DNA of 7,806 nt, from NCBI RefSeq assembly GCF_051960575.1, contig NZ_JBQCEE010000276.1:1-7806 (forward strand). Reading direction: 5' to 3'. The notes under the pieces were generated by a model. That model had not been told where the DNA came from and did no database searches. It worked only from the letters and a program-made list of their open reading frames with translations. Both the position numbers and the translations under genes were made by a program. The number at the start of each line of letters is the position of its first letter. Position 1 is the stretch's first letter. Below are positions 1-5,970 of the stretch, piece after piece. The DNA is from JBQCEE01 sp051960575 (GTDB taxonomy: Bacteria > Actinomycetota > Actinomycetes > Mycobacteriales > Jatrophihabitantaceae).

Positions 1-117
1 GGCAGGTGCCGGAAACGCCGCCACCCGACCCAGATCGACACATCCCGTTCAAGACACCACGGTCAGTCAGCCGACGGGTCAGACCCAGGCCAGGCAGCGA
101 CCCCTACATCCTCACTG
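1..117. other. Left-edge non-coding stretch, no gene recognised
   Basis: This stretch lies downstream of the MFS pump gene, whose stop codon is at 118-120, and runs to the window edge. Frames stay open here on both strands, as expected in GC-rich DNA. None has a ribosome binding site, a recognisable motif or continuity with a known family. A short palindrome around the GGGTCAGACCC at about 76-86 is too small to call a terminator. The 3' end of a gene lying outside the window could still be present. Confidence 0.5.
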
Positions 118-1566
118 TCAGCCGAGCTCGAGCAACCGTTCGTCCGACACGGCACGGCGCGGAAGCCGCAGCGAGAGCGCACCGGCCGCCGCGTAGCCGA
201 CGCACGCGGCCACCGCGGCCACGCCGAACGCGGTGTCGAGATGCGGCGCGCGCTCGTGGGCGAAGAACATCGAGCCGATGACCGCGATACCGAGCGCGCC
301 GCCGAGCTGCTGGGCGGTCGAGAACACCCCGGACGCTCCCCCGGCAGCATCGTCGGGCACCGCAGCGAGCACCACGTTGACGAGCGGCACCACGAGCAGG
401 CCGAGGCCGGCGCCGCCCAGCACGAGCCCAGGGACGATCGCCCACAGCGACGGGCTCGGCGAGGTGCGCCATGCCGGGAGGGCTGCGACGCCGACGCCGA
501 GCACGAGCAGCACCGCACCGGACGCCAGCACCCGGCGGCCGCGGGTCTGCGCGAGCTGCCCGGCCACGGGTGCGGTGATCATGGCGCCCGCGCTGAAGGC
601 CAGCAGGGTCAGGCCGGTGTGCAGCGGGGTCCACCGGTGGCCGGCCTGCAGCCACAGCACGAAGGCGAGCGAGAAGCCCTGCAGCGCCGCGCTGAACAGC
701 GCCTGCACACCGAGGCCGAACGAGAAGGCGGCCACTCGGAACTGCTGCGGGCGCACCAGGGCGGGCCGGCCGACGCGGTCGCGCCGGGCGTCCACCGCGA
801 CCGCGGCCGCGAGCAGCACCACGCCGGCCACGCCCTCGGCGACCATCCACAGCGGCCAGCCGTGGGCTCGTCCCTCGGTCAGCGGATGCACGATCGCGGC
901 GAACGCCACCGGCAGACCGACCATCGTCGGCCACGGCAGCCGCGACGACGTCACCGGACGGCTCTCGGGGACGACGACGGCCCCGGCGACCAGCACGACC
1001 GCGGCCACCGGCACGTTGACGAGGAAGATCGCGCGCCAACCGAGCCCGAGGACGCTCTCCTGGGTGAAGACACCGCCGAGCACCACGCCGACGGCCGCCG
1101 CCAGTCCGGCCACGGCGCCGTAGACGCCGAAGGCGGCCATCCGCATGGCCGGCGGCAGTGCGGTCCGGAAGGTCGCGAGCACCTGCGGCACGAGCGCACC
1201 CGCCGCCCCGCCCTGCAGCACCCGGAAGACGATGAGCCACTCGATGCCGCCGGACGTGCCGGCCGCGAGGCTCGCGGCGCCGAACACTGCCACCGCAGCG
1301 AGGAAGACCCGGCGCCGGCCGACCAGGTCGCCGATGCGACCCCAGACGATCAAGGTGCTGCCGAAGGCGAGCAGATAGCCGGCGACGATCCACTCGAGCT
1401 GGCTCGGGGACGCGTGCAGATGCGCGCGGAGGGTGGGCAGCGCGACGTTCACGACGGTCACGTCGAGCAGGTCCATCAGCGCCGCGACCATCATCACGAC
1501 GACGAGCGCGGTCGGTCGCGTCGCCGTCGGGGCCGACGGCGCGGGCGTGGACACGGTGGTGCACAT
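118..1566 (-). CDS. MFS drug-efflux transporter, DHA2 (14-TM) family
   Basis: Predicted 482-residue inner-membrane proton-coupled exporter of the EmrB/QacA type. Helix 1 carries the DHA-type signature LDVTVVNVALP (residues 34-44). MFS motif A is GRIGDLVGRRR at 76-86, in the loop between helices 2 and 3. An Arg-containing helix 4 (FRVLQGG, 114-120) and the DHA2 hallmark GWRAIFLVNVPVA (176-188) follow. The antiporter motif C region (about 148-166) keeps its glycines, but the usual Pro of GPxxGG is Val (VGVVLGG, 159-165). Length and the run of about 14 hydrophobic segments fit DHA2. The ATG at 1566 is preceded by GGGAGG (complement of 1571-1576) at a short 4-nt spacing; a GTG four codons further on is too far from it. 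The gene is divergent from a MarR-family repressor with shared operator dyads, so induction by a toxic or phenolic ligand of MarR is likely. The substrate cannot be told from sequence. Confidence 0.93.
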   Translation of the reverse strand: MCTTVSTPAPSAPTATRPTALVVVMMVAALMDLLDVTVVNVALPTLRAHLHASPSQLEWIVAGYLLAFGSTLIVWGRIGDLVGRRRVFLAAVAVFGAASLAAGTSGGIEWLIVFRVLQGGAAGALVPQVLATFRTALPPAMRMAAFGVYGAVAGLAAAVGVVLGGVFTQESVLGLGWRAIFLVNVPVAAVVLVAGAVVVPESRPVTSSRLPWPTMVGLPVAFAAIVHPLTEGRAHGWPLWMVAEGVAGVVLLAAAVAVDARRDRVGRPALVRPQQFRVAAFSFGLGVQALFSAALQGFSLAFVLWLQAGHRWTPLHTGLTLLAFSAGAMITAPVAGQLAQTRGRRVLASGAVLLVLGVGVAALPAWRTSPSPSLWAIVPGLVLGGAGLGLLVVPLVNVVLAAVPDDAAGGASGVFSTAQQLGGALGIAVIGSMFFAHERAPHLDTAFGVAAVAACVGYAAAGALSLRLPRRAVSDERLLELG

Positions 1567-1601
1567 GGGACCTCCCGATACGATCGGTCATCTCGTTCAC
1601 C

Positions 1602-1612
1602 CAAGTCTCTTG
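1602..1612. promoter_or_regulatory. Proximal MarR-type operator dyad over the pump -10 region
   Basis: The inverted repeat CAAG-TCT-CTTG (arms 1602-1605 and 1609-1612) has the same core geometry as the larger dyad 17 bp to the right (centre to centre 1607 to 1624). It covers the proposed -10 hexamer of the efflux gene. On its own it would be weak evidence; its repetition beside the longer palindrome in a MarR/efflux divergent region makes operator function likely. Confidence 0.55.
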
Positions 1613-1633
1613 TTTTGCCAAGATACTTGTCAA
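1604..1633 (-). promoter_or_regulatory. Housekeeping-type promoter of the MFS pump
   Basis: Read on the minus strand, a consensus -35 TTGACA (complement of 1628-1633) is followed after 18 bp by GAGACT (complement of 1604-1609), which keeps A2, A4 and T6 of the -10 box. Transcription would start near 1597, giving a leader of about 30 nt before the ATG at 1566. Both hexamers overlap the operator dyads. For the opposite direction, GATACT at 1622-1627 could be the -10 of the repressor gene, without a good -35. Confidence 0.55.
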
Positions 1634-1634
1634 A
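1614..1634. promoter_or_regulatory. Main MarR-family operator palindrome
   Basis: The arms TTTGCCAAG (1614-1622) and CTTGTCAAA (1626-1634) are complementary at 8 of 9 positions around an ATA spacer. A dyad of about 20 bp in the divergent gap of a MarR gene and its transporter target is the standard arrangement for this family. It covers the pump -35 hexamer and the possible -10 of the repressor gene, so binding would repress the pump and autoregulate the repressor. Confidence 0.75.
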
Positions 1635-1654
1635 CCGAATTGTTGGAGGTCGTC

Positions 1655-2083
1655 GTGGCGACGTCGGCGGCGGAGCAGATCTTCGTCCGGCTGCGGCGGC
1701 TGATCGCGGCCGTGATCCTGCACAACGACCGGGTCGCGCAGCAGACCGGCATGAGCATGAGCGAGTCGCAGTTCGTGCACCTGCTCGACCTGCACGGTCC
1801 GATGACGCCGTCGGAGCTGTCGGCGCGCAGCGGGCTCACCTCGGGCAGCGTCACCGGCGTGCTCGACCGCCTCGAGGCACTCGAGTTCGTCCGTCGCGAG
1901 CGGCACCCGGACGACCGCCGCAAGGTGCTGGTCGTGCTCGACGGCGAGCGCGTCGCCCGGCAACTGGCACCGCTGTTCGCGGAGCAGGGAGCCCGCACGC
2001 AGCGGGCGATCGATGCGCTGTCGGCCTCGGAGCAGCGAGCGGTGGCCAAGTTCCTGGGCCTGCTCACCGACGATCCGGAGTGA
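1655..2083 (+). CDS. MarR-family transcriptional repressor
   Basis: 142-residue dimeric winged-helix DNA-binding protein, the usual length for MarR regulators. The winged helix spans about residues 39-98: a helix with TPSELSARSGL (51-61), the recognition helix SGSVTGVLDRLEA (63-75), and the wing with RRERHPDDRRKVLVVL (80-95), a clear form of the family's R..DP.DRR signature. N- and C-terminal helices (about 5-30 and 97-137) form the dimer interface. The GTG start at 1655 is set by GGAGG at 1645-1649 with 5-nt spacing. An in-frame TTG at 1643 overlaps that ribosome binding site and is less likely. The gene is divergent from the DHA2 pump and the two dyads between them suit autoregulation. The transporter operon downstream begins 116 bp later with its own regulatory site, so it is probably a separate unit. 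There is no conserved Cys of the OhrR type; the effector is unknown. Confidence 0.93.
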   Translation: MATSAAEQIFVRLRRLIAAVILHNDRVAQQTGMSMSESQFVHLLDLHGPMTPSELSARSGLTSGSVTGVLDRLEALEFVRRERHPDDRRKVLVVLDGERVARQLAPLFAEQGARTQRAIDALSASEQRAVAKFLGLLTDDPE

Positions 2084-2117
2084 TCCGAGACGTGGCTCGC
2101 CCTCACTCGGTCTGGGT

Positions 2118-2143
2118 GGGAACATACCCTAGGGGGTATGGTA
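2118..2143 (+). promoter_or_regulatory. Possible ECF-type (SigH/SigR-like) promoter of the MMPL operon
   Basis: GGGAACA at 2118-2124 followed after 16 bp by GTA at 2141-2143 resembles the redox sigma consensus (GGGAAY-type -35, GTT-type -10), with A replacing the last T. No housekeeping -35 is visible; TATGGT at 2137-2142 could act as a -10. The CsoR/CstR-like palindrome fills the spacer, so a bound repressor would block polymerase. This is a tentative call. Confidence 0.35.
2124..2139. promoter_or_regulatory. CsoR/CstR (DUF156)-type operator upstream of MMPL gene
   Basis: The 16-bp palindrome ATACCCTAGGGGGTAT has complementary ATACCC and GGGTAT ends and a GC-rich centre. This is the pattern known for operators of the CsoR family: Cu(I)-sensing CsoR and persulfide-sensing CstR. 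It differs at only two central positions from the site at 5832-5847 before the thioredoxin gene. One further complementary base pair flanks it (C2123/G2140). No gene of this regulator family is in the window, so the protein would be encoded elsewhere. Confidence 0.7.
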
Positions 2144-2147
2144 CAAA

Positions 2148-2178
2148 GGTCGTGGGTCGAGTCGACCCGTCCCCGACC
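2148..2178 (+). promoter_or_regulatory. Nested inverted repeat in the MMPL leader
   Basis: GGGTCGA (2154-2160) and TCGACCC (2162-2168) are perfectly complementary around one base. GGTCG (2148-2152) and CGACC (2174-2178) form an outer perfect arm pair. In RNA this could be an interrupted stem in the 5' leader, ending 10 nt before the GAGGAG ribosome binding site at 2189-2194. In DNA it could be a second operator. There is no match to a riboswitch class I know. Confidence 0.4.
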
Positions 2179-2199
2179 GGAGAAGTCCGAGGAGCCAGC

Positions 2200-4485
2200 G
2201 TGACCGCCACCGCGTCCCGTTCATCGACCGCTGCTGCCCGACACTCGGCGCCGGGACTGCTGTCGCGTCTCGGCGCGTGGTCGGCGACGCACCTGCGCGT
2301 CGTGCTGCTCGGTTGGCTGATCGTCGTCGGCGTCTTCGGCGCGTTCGCCCCGAAGGTCGAGTCGGCGCTGGCGGGTGCGGGCTGGCAGGACAGCGGCAGC
2401 CAGTCGGTGCGGGCCCGCGACGTCGTGGCCAAGGAGTTCTCCGGCCTCGGCTCCACCGCGCTGCAGGTCGTCGTGGTCGACAAGCAGGCCGCGATCGCGA
2501 GCGATCCGGCCGCACAACGGGTCATCGCCGCGGCGACCGCACTGCTCAGGGCCGACCCCAGGGTGAGCACCGTGGTGCCGCCCCAGCCGGGGATGTCGAT
2601 CTCGAAGGACGGCCGGACGGCGATCGTCCAGGCCGGGGCGAAGGCGGACCCGAACGAGATGGTCCGCGCCGCCGATCATCTCGTCGGCCCGCTGCGCGCA
2701 CTGTCGACGGACCGGGTCTCAGTCGAGCTCACCGGGTCCTCCGCCTTGTGGGCGAACTTCAACAAGGTCAACCACGCGGCGATGATCAAGTCCGAGGTCT
2801 TGTCCTGGCCGGTCACCATGATCGTGCTGGTGCTGGCCTTCGGCAGCCTGGTCGCCGCAGGGCTCCCACTCATGCTAACCCTCGTCGGGCTGGTCACCGC
2901 CGCGGGCGCACTGGTGCTCTCGACACACATCGCGCCGGTGAGCATCTGGGCGATGAACTTCGCGATGATGTTCGCCCTCGCGCTGGGCATCGACTACGCC
3001 CTGTTCATCGTCGTGCGTTTCCGGGCCGCCCTCCACCGCCGAGCGCACGAGGCCGATCGCAAGGCGGCGTCGATCGCCGCGATCGCCGAGACGATGGGCG
3101 CCGCCGGCAAGGCGGTGGCCTTCAGCGGCCTCACCGTCCTCGTGTCGCTGTCGACGGTGCTGCTCGTGCCGAGCCCGGCCTTCCGCAGCATGGCGCTGGG
3201 CATCATGCTGTCGGTCGTCGCGGTGCTGGCAGCCACGCTGACCCTCCTGCCGGCGGTCCTGGGCAAGCTGGGGCGTCGCATCGACTCCGGCAAGGTCCGC
3301 ATCCCGGGCGCGCTGGACCGCGCCGAGCGGCGGGCCGAGCAGCGCGCGGCCGCTGCGGCGCGGGCTGGCAACCCGACGCCGGCCGACCCGGCCGACGTCT
3401 ACAACGGCGCCCACCCTCATCTGCACCACACCGTCGCCGGGCTCGAGCGAGTGCTGCACCACTTCGGCGCGCTGCTGCACCGCCGTCCCTGGCTCGCCGG
3501 CGGCCTGGTGGTCGTCGTGCTCGGCGTGCTCGCGGCGCCGGTGCTCTCGCTGCGCACCGGGATGCCGAGCATCACGATCATCCCGCAGAGCGAGAGCGCC
3601 CGGGCCGGCTACAACCAGGTCGTCGACGCCTTCGGCAAGGGCGCGCCCGGCACGCTCTCCATCGTCTCCAGCACCGCCGACACCCCGCAGGTCGTCGCCG
3701 CCCTCGGCCGGGACAAGGGCATCGCCGCGGCGATGCCGGCCGGGCAGCACGGCGGCTGGAGCATGACCCTGGCCATCCCCTCGACCGACGCCTCGGCGAA
3801 GGCCACCGGCGTCACCATCGACCGTCTCCGCCACGAGTTGCCCGGCAGCGCGCTGGTCGGGGGCGCGGCCGCGGAGAACCACGACCTCGAGCAGGTGCTC
3901 TCGAGCCGGACGCCACTCGTGTTCGGCCTGCTCATCGGCCTCGGGTTCCTGCTGCTGCTCGTGGCACTGGGCTCACCACTGGTCGCCTTCGTCGGCGTGG
4001 TCACAAACCTGGCATCGATCGCCGCGGCCTTCGGGGTCGCGAAGCTGATCTTCCAGGACGGCCACCTGGCCGGGCTGCTCAACTTCGAGCCGCAGGGCTT
4101 CGTCGATGCCTGGGGCCCGCTGTTCTTCGGCGCGATGCTCTCCGGCGTCGCGATGGACTACACGCTGTTCCTGCTGTCGGCGGCCCGCGAGCACTACGAC
4201 CTCACCGGCGACCCGCACCACGCCATGCGGATGGCCCTGCGGACCTCCGGCCGGGTCGTCGTCGCGGCGGCCGGCGTCATGGTGGCCGTCTTCCTGACCT
4301 TCGCGCTGTCCGGGCCGCTGGCGCCGAAGGAGATGGGCATCATCCTCGCCGTCGCCGTTTTCCTCGACGCGCTGTGCATCCGGATGGTCCTGCTGCCGGT
4401 CGTCCTGCGCCTGACCGGCCACAGCGCCTGGCACCGCCCCGCCTGGCTCGACCGCGTCCTCCCGCACGTCCGCTTCGCGCACTGA
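2200..4485 (+). CDS. MMPL/RND-family membrane transporter
   Basis: 761-residue inner-membrane transporter of the MMPL family (YdfJ-like), which moves lipids or hydrophobic compounds using the proton gradient. The fold is the duplicated RND plan: TM1 at about 33-51, extracytoplasmic domain 1 at 52-200, TM2-6 at about 203-355, cytoplasmic loop 356-430, TM7 at about 432-449, domain 2 at 450-570, and TM8-12 at about 572-738. Each half has the family's GxxxDY signature: GIDYALF (263-269, Asp265) and GVAMDYTLF (649-657, Asp653), the expected proton-relay aspartates. The GTG at 2200 follows GAGGAG at 2189-2194; the frame is open further upstream, but that part overlaps other genes and has no family character. 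The cytoplasmic loop is unusual: an Ala/Arg-rich stretch (372-390), then seven histidines between 405 and 427. A CsoR/CstR-like site precedes the gene and a YihY-like gene follows after 20 bp, probably cotranscribed. Substrate unknown. Confidence 0.93.
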   Translation: MTATASRSSTAAARHSAPGLLSRLGAWSATHLRVVLLGWLIVVGVFGAFAPKVESALAGAGWQDSGSQSVRARDVVAKEFSGLGSTALQVVVVDKQAAIASDPAAQRVIAAATALLRADPRVSTVVPPQPGMSISKDGRTAIVQAGAKADPNEMVRAADHLVGPLRALSTDRVSVELTGSSALWANFNKVNHAAMIKSEVLSWPVTMIVLVLAFGSLVAAGLPLMLTLVGLVTAAGALVLSTHIAPVSIWAMNFAMMFALALGIDYALFIVVRFRAALHRRAHEADRKAASIAAIAETMGAAGKAVAFSGLTVLVSLSTVLLVPSPAFRSMALGIMLSVVAVLAATLTLLPAVLGKLGRRIDSGKVRIPGALDRAERRAEQRAAAAARAGNPTPADPADVYNGAHPHLHHTVAGLERVLHHFGALLHRRPWLAGGLVVVVLGVLAAPVLSLRTGMPSITIIPQSESARAGYNQVVDAFGKGAPGTLSIVSSTADTPQVVAALGRDKGIAAAMPAGQHGGWSMTLAIPSTDASAKATGVTIDRLRHELPGSALVGGAAAENHDLEQVLSSRTPLVFGLLIGLGFLLLLVALGSPLVAFVGVVTNLASIAAAFGVAKLIFQDGHLAGLLNFEPQGFVDAWGPLFFGAMLSGVAMDYTLFLLSAAREHYDLTGDPHHAMRMALRTSGRVVVAAAGVMVAVFLTFALSGPLAPKEMGIILAVAVFLDALCIRMVLLPVVLRLTGHSAWHRPAWLDRVLPHVRFAH

Positions 4486-4505
4486 CACGACGAAGGAGTG
4501 ACTCC

Positions 4506-5360
4506 GTGTCCGTCGGACGCCCAGGCCGGCTGCGACGGGCCCCTGCGCGCGACACCCGGGCAGCGGTGCAGCGCGTCCGCTCCGGCATCGCCGGGCGGAC
4601 GATCAGCCGCTCGCGGAGTCTGGACTTGAGCACACACGCGATGGCCTTCAGTGCTCAACAATTGTTGTGCACCGTCCCACTGGTCGTCGCCATCTCGGCC
4701 GTCGTCCCACACGGGCCCGGCCGGGGCGTCGCCTACGCCACGGTGAACCTGTTCGGGTTGGACGGTGCATCGGCAACCGCCGTGACCGCGCTCCTCAGCC
4801 GCCACACGAGCTCCGTCAGCGTGTCGGCGCTGGTCGTGAGCATGATCGGAGCGGTGGTCCTCTCCACGAGCGTCGGCGCCGTGCAGCAGCGCGCGTTCGA
4901 GCTCATCTGGAACGTGCCGAAGCTCCGGGGCCTGCGTTGCTACCTGCGCCAGCTGGCGTGGGCGCCCACCCTCGCCGTCTTCAGCGTCGGGATGCTGGCC
5001 GCGGCCGGGCCGGGTCGCTGGTTGGACCGGCACGTCGCCGGCGCCGGTGGGTGGTCGGTCATGGCGATCCGGGTGCTGCTGGTCGCTGCGTTCTACGTCT
5101 GGTCGCAGTTCTGGCTGCTCGACCGTCGCATCCCCACCCGCAGTCTGCTGCCGGGGTCCGTCGCGGTCGGCGTCCTCACCATCGGCCTGGTGGAAGCGTC
5201 CCGACTGGTCGTCCCAGGCCAGATCACCTGGCAGGTGCAGGCGTACGGACTGGTGGGCGTCGGCTTCGTCTTCGCCGAATGGCTGCTGATCCTCAGCGTC
5301 CTGATCTACGTCGGCGTCCTCATCGGTGCGCTGGTCGCGGAGGCTCGTCCCGCTCGGTGA
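4506..5360 (+). CDS. YihY/BrkB-like integral membrane protein
   Basis: 284-residue protein with about six transmembrane segments (near 45-65, 103-122, 152-170, 184-206, 213-232, 245-277). It resembles the YihY/virulence factor BrkB (UPF0761) family: a basic N-terminus, an amphipathic stretch leading into SLDLSTHAMAFSAQQLL (38-54), a long connection, and FELIWNVPKLRGLRCYLRQL (131-150), the family's WxVP...R.YLR-like region. No biochemical function is established for this family; proposals include transport and envelope roles. The GTG at 4506 is preceded by AAGGAG (4493-4498) at 7-nt spacing. The gene starts 20 bp after the MMPL stop with no terminator between, so it is almost certainly in the same operon and under the same CsoR/CstR-like control. 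The match is by overall pattern, not a catalytic motif. A generic six-helix membrane protein is the alternative. Confidence 0.75.
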   Translation: MSVGRPGRLRRAPARDTRAAVQRVRSGIAGRTISRSRSLDLSTHAMAFSAQQLLCTVPLVVAISAVVPHGPGRGVAYATVNLFGLDGASATAVTALLSRHTSSVSVSALVVSMIGAVVLSTSVGAVQQRAFELIWNVPKLRGLRCYLRQLAWAPTLAVFSVGMLAAAGPGRWLDRHVAGAGGWSVMAIRVLLVAAFYVWSQFWLLDRRIPTRSLLPGSVAVGVLTIGLVEASRLVVPGQITWQVQAYGLVGVGFVFAEWLLILSVLIYVGVLIGALVAEARPAR

Positions 5361-5369
5361 GCGCCACGA

Positions 5370-5396
5370 CCGCCGGCGACGGATGGTCGCCGGCGG
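5370..5396. terminator. Perfect 11-bp hairpin, bidirectional terminator candidate
   Basis: CCGCCGGCGAC (5370-5380) and GTCGCCGGCGG (5386-5396) pair perfectly around the loop GGATG. It lies 9 bp after the YihY-like stop and between two converging genes. There is no T-tract, as is common for actinobacterial terminators. Confidence 0.75.
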
Positions 5397-5409
5397 GCGC
5401 AGCACTTGC

Positions 5410-5430
5410 GCGGTGGAGGAAGACCACCGC
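5410..5430 (-). terminator. Hairpin at the thioredoxin stop codon
   Basis: GCGGTGG (5410-5416) and CCACCGC (5424-5430) pair perfectly around a 7-nt loop. On the minus strand it begins at the last base of the thioredoxin TAG codon (5432-5430), placing it as the first part of a two-hairpin termination region with the 5370-5396 stem. Confidence 0.5.
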
Positions 5431-5804
5431 TACGCCGTCTTCGCCGCCCCCTGTTCGGCGACCTGCCGACGAACCCCGGTCATGTCGAGCTCGCGGATCG
5501 CGGTGATCAGCTGCTCGAGGGCCTGACCCGGCAGCGCGCCGGCCTGGGAGAACACCAGGATGCCGTCGCGGAAGGCCATGAGCGTCGGGATCGACATGAT
5601 CCGGGCAGCCCCGGCGAGCCCGCGCTGGGCTTCCGTGTCGACCTTGCCGAAGACGATGTCCGGGTGTTCGGTGCTCGCCGCCTCGAACACCGGGGCGAAC
5701 ATGCGGCACGGACCGCACCAGGACGCCCACCAGTCGACGAGGGCGATCCCCTCGCGCTCGATGACTGCTCCGAAGTTCTGCTCGGTAAGTTCCAGCGTCG
5801 CCAT
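5430..5804 (-). CDS. Thioredoxin
   Basis: 124-residue cytoplasmic thioredoxin, a disulfide reductase that takes electrons from thioredoxin reductase and passes them to oxidised proteins. The active site WCGPC is at residues 29-33 within VDWWASWCGPCRMFAPVFE, and the cis-proline loop is IMSIPTL (69-75, Pro73). FGKVDTEAQRGLA (52-64) and the C-terminal FRDGILVFSQAGALPGQAL (78-96) follow the normal fold. The C-terminus (107-124) runs somewhat past the usual end. The ATG at 5804 has GAGGAGG (complement of 5810-5816) at 5-nt spacing; the frame is open further upstream, but that extension would run through the promoter and operator. The promoter matches GGAAT-N18-GTT, so SigR/SigH disulfide-stress control is likely, and a CsoR/CstR-like palindrome sits near +1. 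It converges on the MMPL-YihY operon. No trxB is adjacent, although a broken reductase-like domain lies about 1.5 kb away. Confidence 0.95.
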   Translation of the reverse strand: MATLELTEQNFGAVIEREGIALVDWWASWCGPCRMFAPVFEAASTEHPDIVFGKVDTEAQRGLAGAARIMSIPTLMAFRDGILVFSQAGALPGQALEQLITAIRELDMTGVRRQVAEQGAAKTA

Positions 5805-5831
5805 CCCGGCCTCCTCGATCGTCGATCCCTG

Positions 5832-5847
5832 ATACCCCGGGGGGTAT
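5832..5847. promoter_or_regulatory. CsoR/CstR (DUF156)-type operator before thioredoxin
   Basis: The palindrome ATACCCCGGGGGGTAT is self-complementary at 7 of 8 arm positions and identical at 14 of 16 bases to the site at 2124-2139. It lies 27 bp ahead of the thioredoxin ATG and, given the promoter upstream, at about +1 to +16 of the transcript, a position suited to repression. Operators of this shape are used by Cu(I)-sensing CsoR and persulfide-sensing CstR; a persulfide sensor would fit a thioredoxin target well, but the inducer is not determinable here. Confidence 0.7.
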
Positions 5848-5853
5848 TTCTGA

Positions 5854-5879
5854 AACCGTGGGCTTCCCGGCGACATTCC
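5854..5879 (-). promoter_or_regulatory. SigR/SigH-type promoter of the thioredoxin gene
   Basis: On the minus strand GGAAT (complement of 5875-5879) is followed after exactly 18 bp by GTT (complement of 5854-5856). This is the full consensus of the actinobacterial redox sigma factor SigR (Streptomyces), close to that of SigH (Mycobacterium), whose classic targets are thioredoxin-system genes. The start of transcription would fall at about 5845-5848, leaving a leader of roughly 40 nt. A chance match is possible for eight fixed bases, but the position and the target gene make it convincing. Confidence 0.75.
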
Positions 5880-5970
5880 CGCACAGCGAGGGTGTCCTTG
5901 AGCGGTCTGAGAGACTGTGCCCAGCGGTCGCGCCTGATCACGTTCGTCGTGACCAGATCGCCGTACCGCG
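5880..5970. other. Gap between thioredoxin promoter and tRNA-Lys
   Basis: No gene is supported here. A TTGAGC at 5898-5903 resembles a -35 box toward the tRNA, but nothing suitable lies 16-19 bp beyond it. A 5-bp perfect stem TCACG/CGTGA (5938-5942, 5948-5952) is too small to interpret. Confidence 0.4.

Noticed and set aside
2084..2110. Weak stem CCGAG/CTCGG after the MarR gene as a terminator
   Set aside because: Five base pairs with a 16-nt loop and no T-tract is within chance for this base composition.
104..2125. Very long open frame (about 670 codons) on the minus strand covering the pump and the MarR gene
   Set aside because: It is an Arg/Pro/Gly-rich out-of-frame reading of GC-rich DNA, overlaps two well-supported genes and has no recognisable domain.
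241..2199. Long upstream extension of the MMPL reading frame
   Set aside because: The frame is open by chance through the pump gene (antisense) and the MarR gene. A GTG with a good ribosome binding site at 2200 gives a normal MMPL N-terminus, and the operator and leader lie inside the extension.
5805..5876. An upstream in-frame start (ATG at 5876) for thioredoxin
   Set aside because: It would place the coding region over the -10 element and the palindrome. The ATG at 5804 has an ideal GAGGAGG and begins the normal thioredoxin fold.
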